Source: Chaunax sp. Z400
Lineage: Eukaryota > Chordata > Actinopteri > Lophiiformes > Chaunacidae
Length of the DNA stretch: 64,000 bases
Reading direction: 5' to 3'
NCBI GenBank assembly: GCA_037577475.1
Contig: CM075189.1
Span: 33,958,050-34,022,049 of the forward strand
The first letter of the stretch is position 1. Every line of letters begins with the position of its first letter. Shown here one piece after another: positions 11,559-23,420 of this stretch. The notes beneath the pieces are model-generated. The model saw only the letters and a program-made list of their open reading frames with translations. It searched no databases and was not told where the DNA came from. The translations under genes and the position numbers were made by a program.

Positions 11559-14206
11559 ATTATTTATTATTATTATTATTTATCCTTTTGTTGTTGTAGC
11601 TGGCATTGTGTTTTTGTTGCTTTTCATCTGTATATATTGTGCTCATGGGGAATCGTTTCGTTGTCTGTTTATAATAAGATTACAGTATAAATCTGCTGTA
11701 TTGGAAGCTGTAATGAGAAAGAAAAATATTTGATTTGGCTTCAATTATCAGACCCACAGAACATCCATCTGCAGAGCCTGAAGTAAGCGTGTGATGCTGT
11801 TGCATATGTACAGTGTAAGTCTGACTCTTCTACCTTGACCGGCTGTAGTGTGTGTTTTGTGTGTGTGTTTGTGTGTGTGTGTTTTCCCTGTGTGTCACAA
11901 CTGGATGATGAATGCACTGACAGTGGAGAGGTCAGTGTCATAGACTGTGTGGTCAGTTGCCCTTTGTCCCCTGAGTCAGGACTAACCCTAACCCTAACCT
12001 GTGGGTTTGTCTGAGCATGTGCAGTACTTAAGTCTAAACACAAGAGGCAGCAGCGTTTAGTCTGGAGAAAAAGCAGCAGAAGAAGATGAGTGGTTCAAGT
12101 AGTAGTTATTGACAAATGCGTTTTGTCAATCACTGTGAGGTCATTAGTTTTAACTGGTTACCCCTCCTCACTTTGTTTGGCTGATTTCATGAATAGGACG
12201 GTACTTTTAACTTCTTTTCAAAGGTCAATTTGAAATTGTGATTGTGGATTAAGTTGATGCAGACGTTACAACCTAAGGATGATTTTGTGTTGGATCAGCT
12301 GTAGGTTTGTATCGGTTGTCATCAAAAAAATGTTATAATTTCTTTCTTTCCAGAAGTCGGTTGAGGGAGAGATGTTTAAATCGTTATTCCATCTAATTTC
12401 TGGGACTGCTAGAGATTTGTCAGAGGTCGATAAAAGCCTATAGAGTTTGGAGATTAGTTTATCTAAGTTTGTTAATCGAGCTATATCATTAATTATTGTT
12501 AGGGGTGTTGTTTCATTGACTGGGAGTTAAATGAACGTTTAAATTCATCTTTATTAAAACTCTTGTGGGACTAATGCCAACTACGGCAACACTCTATGGT
12601 CAAACCAGTATAGCAGTGCAGCTGTCTACTGGGTATCTACAGTATCTAGGTATTCTAAATACTGGTGACTTGTTGGTTGTCTTTCTCCACTAATAATTCT
12701 CCACATTATCACTGATTCTTTTAGCTTACGATGAACTCAGGGAGCTAGATAGCTGTTTAGATGCTCACATTTAAATATCAATGAAATAGAGAGCATGAAA
12801 TCCTCAGGATCCACAGGTGCATTTTACTGAAGAGAGACAGCAGCCTGTTACTGACCTGATAATGACTGAGGGACACACAGCTGTGATCCTGTGGTGCCTC
12901 TTGTAGAAAGTCACTAAGGTGTTTATTATGGAAAGCTGTGGTAACATTTAATCAGTAGCAGTAATAGATATTGTAGATATCAACAATTGATTTTTGACTA
13001 GTTAGAAATCTGAGCCAGAATATCTGTGATGTAATTTTGACTCGTAGCAATTCTAATGAATGATATCTACAACTCGATTCTCACAAGTCATCAAGTTAAA
13101 CCCACAAAGTCACTCCTGTCAACATGGACATGGATTTTATTCCTCCTACACACATTTATAAAGAATGACTATCATCTGTCAATATCTGTACTTGTGATGA
13201 AGGAAAATCCTCTTTGGCAGCTGACTGAACTTTATGTCTTTAGTCAGTGGTTCTCTCATCCTGTGATCAAAAACATGGATCTGAAGCTCACTTCTGAGGC
13301 TGTCCTGGAAATGATCTTCTGATCAATAATAAATACAGCAACTTCTGATCAACCCATATCAATTTCAGTCACATTTCCTGTTTAAGCCCCACCCACTTCA
13401 GGTTGAAACCCCGCCCACTCTGAGTAGTATTATAAACACTATGATGTCCTCACTGATCCCTAACATGTCAGTTTATTTGGACATCATGTGTTTTTGGTTT
13501 TTAAGGAGTGCTGGTAAAAACCTGAAGGGGCTCAAAGTGTCTGTTTTACCACGGGGGTAGACAAAGATAGAATTTTTGAGATTTTATTTTTAAAGTCAGA
13601 CATAGTAGCTTTGAAAAAACGAAACCTGTACTGATGTAAAATCTGACTGAAGATCACATCTCATAAATACTGTTGGCATTAAAGCTACCTTGTGTAGAAT
13701 TTTAATATGATTAATATGTTTTTGTGTGCATAAAAATGAACCAGATTTGTTAAAAAGGTCAGACCTGTGGGAGTAGAGAAGAGGGTATCTGCTTCTTCTA
13801 CTATCTGATATATTATAATCTTTTTTGGTGATGCTTTGTCCACCAGTGATCAGTGGTTCAATTAAAAAAGTCACTTAACACCATGCTGATAAACTGTCAA
13901 TCCAAAATGACCATATTTAGTGTGAAATTCCCTCTTTGAGTTACTATTACTCTGCTGTAGCTCAACAGGAAAACACACAAAGGAAACTTGGCAATGAAAA
14001 CACTGGAACTTTGTAACAAAACAGTCAGATACAAAAGTTAGTGTGTTGAGATGGAGAGAAAAACTCATTCATTTGTTCTGTATCAACCATTATCATGAAC
14101 TTAAAGCATTAACATCAAACCTTCTTCTACATTTCCAAAAATAAATAAATGAATTTGTGTGTGTGTGCGAGAGAGAGAGGTGATCTAAGTATTTTCATCA
14201 TTATAG
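11559..14206. other. No gene recognised; short telomere-like motif
   Basis: Holds an ATT-rich patch (11565-11580), a GT-rich patch (11850-11880) and the telomere-like repeat noted separately. Open frames of up to 100 codons on either strand look incidental. A GA-rich patch just before 14190 precedes the piggyBac-type exon. Confidence 0.4.
11982..11999 (-). repeat. Three telomere-type units (CTAACC)3
   Basis: CTAACCCTAACCCTAACC equals three TTAGGG units on the minus strand. Such short interstitial tracts are common and need not mark a chromosome fusion. Confidence 0.9.
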
Positions 14207-14347
14207 GTTGCCAGGAGCAACAAAAAGAAACGCTGCGATGTGTGTGGACGCAAGATAGACAGGAAGACACAGTACACATGCATCAAGTGCAAGAAATACA
14301 TATGCAACACACACACAGTAAAACTCTGCCCCTCATGTGTTGTATAG
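14207..14347 (+). mobile_element. piggyBac-type transposase, C-terminal zinc-binding exon
   Basis: After a plausible splice acceptor (pyrimidine-rich, ends TTATAG at 14206), 46 codons including the TAG stop stay open. The peptide is basic (KKKR) and has eight evenly placed ligand residues: C10, C13, C25, C28, C33, H36, C42, C45 of the exon, with DRKT between the second and third. This C-x2-C...C-x2-C...C-x2-H...C-x2-C pattern is the cysteine-rich C-terminal domain of piggyBac-like transposases, which binds the element's subterminal DNA. All ligands and the frame are intact. The catalytic DDE part is not visible in the preceding kilobases, so this is a 3' fragment or the last exon of something larger. 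An AATAAA signal follows at 14435. A separate piggyBac fragment lies at 21336-22366, but the order is not collinear, so they are different insertions. Confidence 0.75.
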
Positions 14348-15798
14348 ACAGGCATGAATAGGCTTTGTGCTCAATGGGGCTGATGTGTTGTGCAGACTGA
14401 CATGAGTGTGTACAATTTCTAATTCAGTTCAGTGAAATAAACATCAATATTGATGAAAAACCTTGTTTCATGTTTGTTTGTTTTTCACCCATATCTTGAT
14501 TGTAATTGATTTTTCTTTTTTATTGCATTTTATCACAAAAAAACAATAGCAATTTAATTCAAAAATGTGATTGAACAAGGGGAAATGGCAAATATTAACC
14601 AGATATGATGTCTATATTTCTTGCATCTGGGATAAAGTAAACATCTGTTCAGGATCTTTACATAAATTCCTATGGCTGTATTGATTTAAAACCCAATTTT
14701 CTGTCGCCACTTCCAACATTCAGTGCCTACCTCTGTCACCTTGTGTAGAGCCACACACTTAAGGGGACAGAATAGTTACATGAGCTGAATATGGTTTGTG
14801 TTATACTAATCACTAGTTTGAAATTCTCAGATATGTAGTGTGATTGATCTGTTAATTGGTTGTATTGTATTTGCATGCCTTGATGAAGGCGTTACCCAGT
14901 GCAGCAGGTGCTCCTGAAAATGGCTGCACAAAAGAGGGTGCAGGTGCTGGAGGCAGAGCTGTCTTAGCTGTCCTGTGTTAGAGCTAACTTGTTTCTTTGT
15001 CTTCTCATTCAAATTCCTACAAACTCCACATTTTCACTACACACTCACACACCTACACACACACACAATCTGGATAACCCTTGAATTTCACTGAGATTGT
15101 TGCATGAATGAAAAGTTCACTATTTTACCTTCTCTCATGTTGTCTTTGGATCTCAACCCTGTATCGAGGAGTGTTTCTACCAAGTACAACATCTTACCAC
15201 AGAATCAGGTGAGGAAAAAATGGAGTCGTGGTAGGTGTACGTCAGTCCATCAACAATGAGCTCTAATTCAATGACAATCTAACCAGCCTGTGAACAACAC
15301 CTCAAGAAAAGAGTCAAATGGAGTTACTGCCGCAGATGACGGGAAAACGCTGAGAGAATGGAGTAAGGTTATTTATGTGTAATATAATGAAATATAACAG
15401 TCCCTTTACACTGCATCTAAAAATATTGTATCATTTTAATAGAATTGCCAGCTGTTAATAATTGCAACCCTGATCCTATTTTATGCTGCACAGTGAATGA
15501 GTTTGTATTACACATTACACACAGCAGCAGAACGGGGGATTTGATTAGCTGGCTGAGGAGTTTAAAGGTGTTCAGCCTTTCACCTGCAGCTCTTTTAGCT
15601 CGCACTAAATATAGCACTAACCTCACTGATTGAAAAAAAAATTGGCTTCCTGTGAGTGCTTCACCATAATCACCATTTTCCTAGTTGAATTATGGTGTTA
15701 CCAGCGTTAAGGCACTGATCACATAGAGACTCGCCTCCACAAACGCAGACCTTTTAGAAACTCTTTGGAAAAGCAGGGGAGCAGATAAACAGTGTGCA
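14348..15798. other. 3' flank of the piggyBac-type exon, then unassigned DNA
   Basis: A likely polyadenylation signal AATAAA lies at 14435-14440, followed by a perfect 14-bp palindrome CATCAATATTGATG (14442-14455) and a T-rich stretch. Past 14600 there is only a small CA-rich patch (15040-15066) and short frames with no motif. Confidence 0.4.
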
Positions 15799-16120
15799 CA
15801 TCCATCCATCCATCCATCTATCTCTTCTGCTTATCCTGGTTCAGGTGGCAGTGGCAGCAGGCTAAGAGGGGTATTCCAACCGTCCCTCTAACCAGAAACG
15901 CTCTCCAGCTGCTCCTGGGGAATCCCGAGGCGTTCCCTGGCCAGAGAAGATATGTAATCCCTCTAGTGAGCTCCGGGTCTACCTCGGGGTCTCCTCCCAG
16001 TTGGACGTGGCCAGAAAATCTCCAAAGGGAAGCGCCCTGGAGGGCTTCCCAATCAGATTCCCAAACCACCTTGACTGGCTCCTTTTGATGCAAAGGAGCA
16101 GCGGGGTCTACTGCAAGCTC
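15799..16120 (-). mobile_element. RTE/Rex3-like LINE, 3' end with (GATG)n tail
   Basis: On the minus strand the segment ends in a GATG tandem tail (15799-15819), the type of 3' terminus known for fish Rex3/RTE elements. Upstream of the tail the minus strand encodes a frame at 15818-16093. It has a W-LG...P-like run followed by GNASGFPRSSW and a final region rich in L, C and H, reminiscent of the extreme C-terminus of Rex3-type reverse transcriptases. No catalytic part remains. The segment is GC-rich against AT-rich flanks, as expected for a transposed LINE end. Clade assignment is from memory of the fish family and should be tested by alignment. Confidence 0.65.
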
Positions 16121-17405
16121 CCTCCTGATGTAGTGATCAAATGTAATTAATAAAAGTGGTGTTATTTAACTTTTATTTGTGTCTGAAACTGGTAGAAAAT
16201 GTGTGATGCAAGAAAAGGAATGCATGCCCGGCACACTGTACCACAGGAAAACAATGTTGTTGTGTGTGTGTGTTTTCGACATCCTAATATTTTTTGGGGT
16301 TTGCATAGGCAGAAACCTCATACAGCTCCTCCACAGAGTGAGCTGGAAACAGTGGCACTGTAATCAATAACATAACTGAATTAAATGCTACATTGATAAC
16401 CTCAGACCAATCAAAGCTTAAGCTCACAGCAAACGTGCCATGTCCCCACACAGACACACAAAACCACTACCAGTGTGAAGGTGAGTTAGTGTGGAGCTAC
16501 AGATCTACCCTGTTACAGTTGTGTTTGTGTCACGGCTACACTTCCCCCAACAACTGACGGTGGTATTCCTCTTTCGTCCGCATTCATAAGCTTCCTGAAA
16601 ACATGCACAAATACATATGAACTGAATTACAGACGGAAGGTTCCGTACGTATCCCTATACGTCTTTAATACTGAGCATAAATGGGAATTTTATTTTCTTT
16701 CTAAGTCAAGGGAAGGGTCCAAAAATGATGATGATAAAACTAAAGAGGTTCTTCACAAATTCATCCATTCCCTATTTCAATACAATATGGACACCATTTA
16801 AACATAAAAGAAAATATATAATTGCTGATTTTTTCTGACATACTCAATTGATAACAGCAAAGACAATATTTATTTAAATGAACATGGAGTATTTCCTGGA
16901 TTTATTGAGACATGAATGAAGGATGACTCAGCTGGACAATGTGAGCCTTTGGTTCACAGCCGGTCGACTGAAGCCTCGGCTTCTTGAACCATTTTACTTC
17001 TCAAACTGCATGTGAAGTGAGTCTAATGTGAGCCTAACACCTCACTGTATGAAGCTGTAAGAACACAGCTGCTGCACAAACTGCTAGCTTCTGCCCTGCA
17101 GTAGCTTAAGGCATGGTGACGATTGATTGAGCCTGCTCACACAAAGAAACCACGGGCTCATTTGTTGAGTTGAGTGTTAATGAAGTATACAGTAAACCCT
17201 CATCCTAACCCAACATATTTAACATACATGGGCGACAACATAACAACATAAGAAACAACCTTAATAGCTAAATGTTTTTTTTCCTCCTCAAAGCACAATT
17301 AGGCCCTAAGCAGACCTTAAAAAACGATTCATCCAAAAATGCTTTCATTCACTCATCCTCATCCCAGCAAAAAGTCAGGTTTAGTTTATTATACAGGTAG
17401 GTACT
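16121..17405. other. No gene recognised
   Basis: AT-rich sequence with a small GT run at 16258-16272. No transposon ends or open frames worth reporting. Confidence 0.45.
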
Positions 17406-17470
17406 TCCAGACAGATAGAGACTTTATTAATCCCTACAGGGGAAATTCGGTCGTTACACCAGCTCCAAAA
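17406..17470 (-). mobile_element. L2/CR1-like LINE 3' tail
   Basis: On the minus strand it reads GAATTTCCCCTGTAGGGAT, then TAATAAAGTCTCTATCTGTC. The CCCC...GGG hairpin followed by AATAAAG and a short-period tail is the 3' end typical of fish L2/CR1-like LINEs and the SINEs that copy their tails. About 60 bp is recognisable, with no coding part. Confidence 0.6.
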
Positions 17471-18149
17471 AAACAATGTTCCTTTTAAGCGGTGTAAAAA
17501 GCTGTGTACAAAAAAAAAAGAAATGTTTTATCATATACGTGGTTTGCAGAGATATACAATCCAAACACTGATTCTGATGTCTACAAAGTTGCTCCTTAAC
17601 AATTAAGCAGTCAAAACCTCCGCAGGGAACTTTTACATTTCTGTGCTTGGTCCAGGATGTATCTGAGACCAGCAGAGTGGCCCTGAGTGGCTGCTGTCAG
17701 AAACACAACAGAGGAGCAACTGGTCTGTTTACACCCACACAAAGCTGAGAGGAATGGTAAAGGTCTCTTGATCTCATTGTGTGCACACGCTTAACAGGCT
17801 GGCACCAGCAAAGGAATTTTACCTTGACAACATGTTGGTGTTCATAGAGTGCAGTAAGGGCCTTGCAGCTCCTCATCTATTGTAAGGCTCAAAGTAGTTC
17901 TTGGTTGTTCCATGCCTACCTGAGAATTTGAAAACAGCCAGAAATTGCTAAAATGTCTAAATATTAATGTAGAAATTGTGTTTGTGGTGGCTGCTACACA
18001 ATAAACCATATGATTGATTTTATTGTGAAGCCGTAACTTTATCAAAAGAAACATTGTTTGACAGAGTTTTCAGCTGAGATAAAGTTACTCTCAGCAGTGA
18101 AAATGACAAGTTTTGGAACAGTTTGGTCTCTATGAGAGTGTAATCAAAG
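17471..18149. other. No gene recognised
   Basis: An A-rich run at 17507-17519 and a minus-strand 70-codon frame without motif. This may be flanking debris of the neighbouring LINE fragments. Confidence 0.4.
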
Positions 18150-18620
18150 ATGACAAAGCCTCCAGTCACAGGACATAGAGATTCTACACTTCTCTGCAAA
18201 AAAAAAGAAATATATGCAGACCTGGTGGCTGACTGTCGGAGGCAGGGGTGGAAGGCCGGCTGTGAGCCCATTAAGGTGGGGTGTAGAGGCTTTGCGGGCC
18301 GGTCTCTGCATCAGGTCCTGGGCCTCCTGGGAATCTGGGGGCTGGGAAGAACAAGAGCCATCAAGTACATCTTGGAAGCTGTGGAGAAGTCTTCTAGATG
18401 GCTCTGGCTGAAGAGGGGTGACACGTGGCAGAGTGCACTACCTGGACATAAGTCAGGGCCTGATCACCCCGGCTGGGTCGCCCGGGCGAGGGTGTCTGAT
18501 GTTAAAACCCAAAACACCCAATGAACCCAGGTACATCACTGACGATGTGTCAAGGTTGCATCAACAGGTGTATCATAGAACTTTGACTCCACCTCCTCGG
18601 CCGGTGTGTGGAGGAACGTG
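18150..18620 (+). mobile_element. R2-like LINE, C-terminal endonuclease-tail fragment
   Basis: A 124-codon frame (18150-18524) encodes, from about residue 22, IYADLVADCRRQGWKAGCEP, then KVGCRGFAGRS, a G/L-rich stretch with LGIWGLG, and SSRWLWLKRGDTW. The K..YADL..DCR..GW...P..VGCRGF order and the closing W-W-R motif are what I know from the C-terminal tail of R2/NeSL-type non-LTR retrotransposons, which follows the restriction-enzyme-like endonuclease core. No reverse transcriptase or zinc fingers are present nearby, so it is a 5'-truncated copy, as is usual for LINEs. The 3' UTR probably extends to about 18620. GC content is markedly higher than the flanks. Clade level is inference. Confidence 0.65.
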
Positions 18621-18970
18621 AGCATTAGTATGAGTGGGGGGGTGGATTCATTTAAGCTATTCCTCATGATGTAGCCAGGTTTCAGTTAGGCAGAATAAAT
18701 CAATCTGATATTCTGATATACTAAAATAGCTTTGGATGCCAGAGATCTAATGGTCACAATTGGCAGGGTCGTCTACCTCCACAACTCCAGGTGTTACTGA
18801 CAATCATTCAGATTGTTGTTTAATGTATTTACCTGTCAAAAGGTTCATGCATGAATCTTCACAATGAGCAACAGTGTATTTGGGAGCGATCCTATCATAA
18901 GGTCTTGCCAATCAAGTGAAAGGGAAGAGTGCATGAAAGCTAATAGTGAAGAACTGCCTGAAGTGCCCAC
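18621..18970. other. Unassigned DNA between two LINE fragments
   Basis: Contains a stretch (about 18660-18770) with the feel of old repeat DNA (Q- and K-rich translations, GTAGCCAGGTTTCAGTTAGG) but no defined ends. Confidence 0.3.
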
Positions 18971-18973
18971 CAG

Positions 18974-19200
18974 ATGTTCGACTTCTCCTCCATCTCACTG
19001 TTCTTACACTGGGTTCCAGTTGCCACTGATACCCAGTTCAAGACTCTGCTACCGGCCCACAGGGCAGAAAAGGTGGAAGGCACCTCCAAGACCCTGGTAA
19101 ATTCCTCCAGTCCAGTCTCCTGGCTTCTATCTGGTGGTGGAGGGAGTTTCCTACTGAGGTCAGGACTCCACTGCACACTGAAAGACCAACTTCTTAAAGC
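18974..19200 (+). mobile_element. Possible L2/CR1-type LINE reverse-transcriptase tail
   Basis: The plus-strand frame 18974-19258 contains LFLHWVPVATDTQFKTLLPA. The LHW.PV...QFK.L order matches a conserved block near the C-terminus of L2/CR1-like reverse transcriptases. The expected downstream WN.LP block is not evident, so the copy is badly decayed or the match is fortuitous. Confidence 0.35.
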
Positions 19201-20363
19201 CCATCAACATGCCACACACGAGTGTGAATGCATTTATTTACCACATGTATTTGACTGAATGACACACTACAATGAAGTCACACAAAGGTGGTCAAATTGC
19301 TGAAAGCTGCGTTTTGAGAACAAAAACACTTAAAAGTCTACACTTATACATGTATTTGCATTTGTGTTAGCTGTAATTAAGACACGCACAGTCCTGTTGA
19401 AGGGACACACACACAGCATGTCTGGAACGGTGGTGTCTATCCTCTTTATGCAGTAAAGCAGTGACATATTTCTATTTAACACTGGAACAAATGTTGTCTT
19501 TTTAAACACCCCTGGTTTTGAAAATATGACAGATGAACAAACCACCTTTGTATGTGTGTGTGTGTGTCTGTGTGTGTGTGTGTGTTACCACCTGTGTTTG
19601 AAGGTGAGTACTCAGATGACTGCATTGTATTTCATGATTCTGTTTATGTGACACATGATTTGTCATTGAAATAAATACAGAGCTATTTGCATATTAAGTG
19701 ATTTGTCAGAGGAGTCTGGCTGGGTGATGAAGTAAGTATTACAATTCTGTTGGCTCCCATATTCATCAGGATTTGTCACTGTTTCCTCTTCTCCTCAACC
19801 TCATGTTCATTTCTCACTCTGTTCTGCAACATGTTCATTTTTATGGGCCACATTTTCTTCTTTTCTCTCCGTCTCTCATTATTCCCTCATCTGCCTTCTC
19901 TATCACAAATGTCTTTTCAATGGATGTGCCTCCATTTTTCATGACGGTTCTATTATTTCTCTGACTCTCGGCTTTAAAATGTCAATTTTATCAATGTCAT
20001 GGGCAAATCCTTCTGTTTGGCGATAATCATGCATTATGGTTTCTGTTTACATGAATTTATTATTTTCAACTATTTTCTGTTTTTTGTTTTGTTTTTTCAA
20101 AGTTATGGCATCATTTTTTGGCTCCACGCATGCTGCAGTAACCTCTATGATTTAATGTCTCGTGGAGGATTATTTTACATCTGTTTGTTTTCCTGTGATA
20201 ATTAGAAAATAAATGACCATCTCCTACAGCTACTCCCTTCATCATATCACAGCTAGGGTTTGTAATTTGTTTCTCTTAATATCGGAAAGCAAATCAATAA
20301 ATCAAAATTTAGAAATGATAAAAGATGCTATATCTGTGGCTGTAACAGAAATTGTATTTCACA
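19201..20363. other. No gene recognised; GT microsatellite inside
   Basis: Apart from the GT tract at 19552-19586, the region is pyrimidine-rich on the plus strand from 19770 to 20110 and gives leucine/phenylalanine-rich translations that mimic membrane segments. I see no start context, splice site or family match. Confidence 0.4.
19552..19586. repeat. (GT)n microsatellite
   Basis: About 17 GT units with one CTG interruption. Confidence 0.95.
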
Positions 20364-20404
20364 CATCCAATCATTTCATTTGGCCAGAGTAAAATGATTG
20401 GATG
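20364..20404. other. 13-bp perfect inverted repeat (hairpin)
   Basis: CATCCAATCATTT (20364-20376) and AAATGATTGGATG (20392-20404) pair perfectly across a 15-base loop. No T-run or open reading frame is associated. Confidence 0.85.
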
Positions 20405-20559
20405 ATCTATCTGCATATTTACCTAAATACATGCCAACCCATGCATACTCTGCTACTACATACTGTATGTCTGAAGTCCTCTACATGCCTAGTCAGCTGT
20501 TAATGCAGCAGGCTAATGGTCAGACATGAATGGCAGAGAAAGTTCAGCCAAAATTTGGG

Positions 20560-20751
20560 TCCTCCTCTGCCTACCGCTGGGTGTCAGCGTGGTGTTGTAG
20601 CCCCCTCACTTAAAACCACATCCAGGGACAATGTCTCTCACACACACACATGAAGGTGAACAAGGTTACACAGTTATGGTTATAATGTTGATACTATTAG
20701 AAAAAAATCACGGCTGTTATTGTTATTGTTGTTTTTGTTGTTGTTTGTTTG
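20560..20751 (-). repeat. Dispersed repeat family B, copy 1 (inverse)
   Basis: The reverse complement matches 61521-61722 in order: a CAACAATAACAATAACAG block, TCAACATTATAACCATAACT, GTGTAACCTTGTTCACCTT, a GT tract, GATGTGGTTTTAAGTG and CAGCGGTAGGCAGAG. Both copies therefore share about 190-200 bp. The class is unknown and there is no open frame. In this copy the GT tract is short (20640-20650). Confidence 0.8.
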
Positions 20752-21335
20752 GCTGTTAACCCCTTGCTGTTTCTGCCCCCCTTCTGGTCCGGTCACCTCG
20801 TCTAATTAAATAATAAATATGATAGATCGTCCTTTGTAGAGCACACTCTGTCTGGCACTGCAAGGCACCCTGACCTTCATACTGCATGCCGAGGTTGCTG
20901 GACAGGACAGGTTAAAAAATAAAATAAAAGATTAAATTAAATTTTTTTAAAAAGGAAACAGGTCAAAGGAAGTCCAGTGATGGCATCAGTGTGATTTTTA
21001 TTTCAAAATAAGATAGTTACCAGTGTGTCACCAGTGACACAATTCCAGGGGACGACTACTTTCATTATATATTCTCTATTTATTTGACATTTTGTACAAA
21101 CAAATATTGACAAATTGATGGCTTATAAAGGTATACTTGTTCAAATAACATGTTGTTTTATTTTAAAATATGAATAGCCCTGCAGTGTTTTTCAACTGTA
21201 ATATTTCTGTAAAGGCTAGGGACAGACAAATGGATGTTTCCATAATATGACCCAATACTAACAGCTGTGAGTGCTGACAATAATCATATACTCTCATGAC
21301 AATAATGACTGTTATTAGTTTAATCAGGTATTTCC
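20752..21335. other. No gene recognised
   Basis: AT-rich flank upstream of the piggyBac-like element, with A/T homopolymer patches near 20915-20955. Confidence 0.45.
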
Positions 21336-22366
21336 TTAAACCCTTTCACGGGTAGAGGTCACTACAGTGGACAGCTATTCAAAAGCTGTTTTCTTGTATA
21401 TGCATGGGCTTTGATGGCATAGTTGCACATCAGCCGCTACAGTGGACGCTATTGCATCATCCCATACACTGCCACTCAGTGGCAAGCCGTTGTAAGTTCA
21501 AGATAAATTTCTCAAAACCAAGATGGCCGACAGACAGTCAGAAAAACCCAGTCACTCATCAATATCTTGCCAATCCTTCTATGGAAAGAGACCCTTGCAG
21601 ATATAAAAATATTGGTGACATCAAGTAACAACTAAGGAATCATATAATTCATAAATTTTCCAAGTATTGATTTTATATTGGGAGGAAATTACGATTAATC
21701 ATCTGTCCACTAAATTGGACATCATGCATCACTGGCTATATTTCAACTACAATTCATACTATTACTGCTTCTGTTGTTCTTGAAAATACTTCATCTGCAG
21801 TAACTTTTTTGGCTGTAAGTCAATTTATTTATGTTATTAGAATGTAATTTGAAGTTTTTGTATATCTTTATATTTTGTAGAGCTCAAGAGCAGAGCGTGA
21901 TAGAAAGGCCTACAGGATAGTAGAGGAAATACCACCTGAGTCAAGTGTGGATGACGCTAGTGGCAGTGATGATGAATGGTTGCCAGAAAAAGGAGCAAAT
22001 GATAGCAGTAGTGACAGCGGAGCTGAGGATGCAAATGCTGAGGGAGTTGAGGATGAGGGAGCTGAGGTTGAAAATGATGCCGATGGAGTTGAGGTTGAGG
22101 AAGCTGAGGATGTGCCACCTAACAGAGCTCAAGGAAAAAAAGCTGAAAATACAAGCAGAAATATCTGGAAAGCCAAAGACAACCAGTTTGAGGGAGACTT
22201 GCCTCCTTTATTAGGAGAGTGGAAAGTGAATGTTGAGGGAACAGAACCAATAAATTTCTTTGTGCATCTATTTCCCGAAGAGCTGATGAATGACATAGTG
22301 CATAATACAAAGGTGTATGCACTCCAAAAAGGAAAGGAAAATCTGGCCGTGACATCAGAGGGTTAA
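21336..22366 (+). mobile_element. piggyBac-like element, truncated after the 5' coding part
   Basis: A TTAA at 21336-21339 precedes a terminal-looking CCCTTTCACGGG block. After a 5' non-coding region and a splice acceptor (TTTTGTAG ending 21880), a frame runs to a TAA at 22364-22366. It opens with an acidic N-terminal region (runs of D and E, including SGSDDEWLPEKG, residues about 24-110), as in piggyBac transposases. It then enters the start of the DDE domain: NFFVHLFPEELMNDIVHNTK and YALQKGKENLAVT. The catalytic aspartates and the zinc-binding tail are missing. The frame ends exactly where sequence reads GAGGGTTAATC, so a TTAA sits at the break. This may be a deletion joint or an aberrant excision scar. 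The transposase would be inactive. Family assignment is strong; the exact relative (PGBD3/4-like) is inferred. Confidence 0.8.
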
Positions 22367-22367
22367 T

Positions 22368-22402
22368 CCTGTATAGAGCACATTCCATTCACTCTATACA
22401 GG
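22368..22402. other. 11-bp perfect hairpin next to the piggyBac break
   Basis: CCTGTATAGAG (22368-22378) pairs with CTCTATACAGG (22392-22402) across 13 bases, beginning one base after the TTAA at the end of the truncated piggyBac frame. Confidence 0.85.
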
Positions 22403-23418
22403 AGGGTGAAATAGAGAGTATTCCTAAATGGTGTTTTGGATATGTGTGCACATTTTCTTTGTATACATATATTATTTTATAGTTTTCACATCTTTATATA
22501 TCATTTTATTCATTTGTTTGTTAAATACATATTTCTTCAGTTGAAAACAAAAAATCTCTTTGAAAAAGTTGGATTAAAAAAAATTAAAGTTCAAATCTTG
22601 TTTTTCATGCCTAAAGAGCAATAAAAACACTTGGTAAAAACAAATCTTGGCTGAGGTTGTCATAATTAATGCATGATGCCTCCGTCAGGCTGATGTCTCA
22701 TGTCTGGTGTGAGTTTTGAGTTTTGATCCGTGTTCTCAGGCGTGATGGAGAGGCTGAATTTGGTTTCTAGAAAACATCAGCCACATTGATCTGGATCATA
22801 AAGGTGCTTTAGTCCATCACTGTCAGCCTATAACAGGAGTATTCTATTCAGATAAAATTACACCAACCCTCCTCCCCAGCTGAGATAATGAACAGTTAAA
22901 CATTTACAAATACAGGCGCATGGCTCTACCCAGACTGAAGAAATCAGTTTACATTTTTATGAACAAAAACAATAAACAAATCAATAAACATCATCTCTTA
23001 ATTTCTATTGTAAAGTAATTCTTTTCAGTGCCATGCATTGTCTCTTCTTCCAACGTTCAGTGTGAAAAGTGGACTTTAGCCTCTCCTGATGCAAACACTT
23101 GAACACTCACTGCTGTGCTGCAGGTAATGACAGAGGAGTAGATCTCTCATACTGGGCCTTCAGCTCAGTTATTATATCTGTTCTTACCTCAGACTGCTGT
23201 GGGTAAGTTTCTTCAAAGTGTCTGTGTTTAATACATTATCCCACTTTTCATAACCACAACAGACCCCATGCAAATTAGGCACACTGGCCTCATAGAGCTT
23301 GTTGCAGTAAGAATACATTTGTATGTTGTTACTGTCGACTTTTCTAGTTTTTCATAATGCCATCTTTAATGCATTTTCCTGCATCTGCGCCTCAATTTGC
23401 TGAACGTAGCTTACGACC
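22403..23418. other. No gene recognised
   Basis: AT-rich; AATAAAA at 22620-22626 could be a polyadenylation signal of the truncated piggyBac unit. No other element ends seen. Confidence 0.4.
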
Positions 23419-23420
23419 TA

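Noticed and set aside
11982..11999. Chromosome-fusion scar from telomere repeats
   Set aside because: Only three units; such tracts are common by chance and repair.
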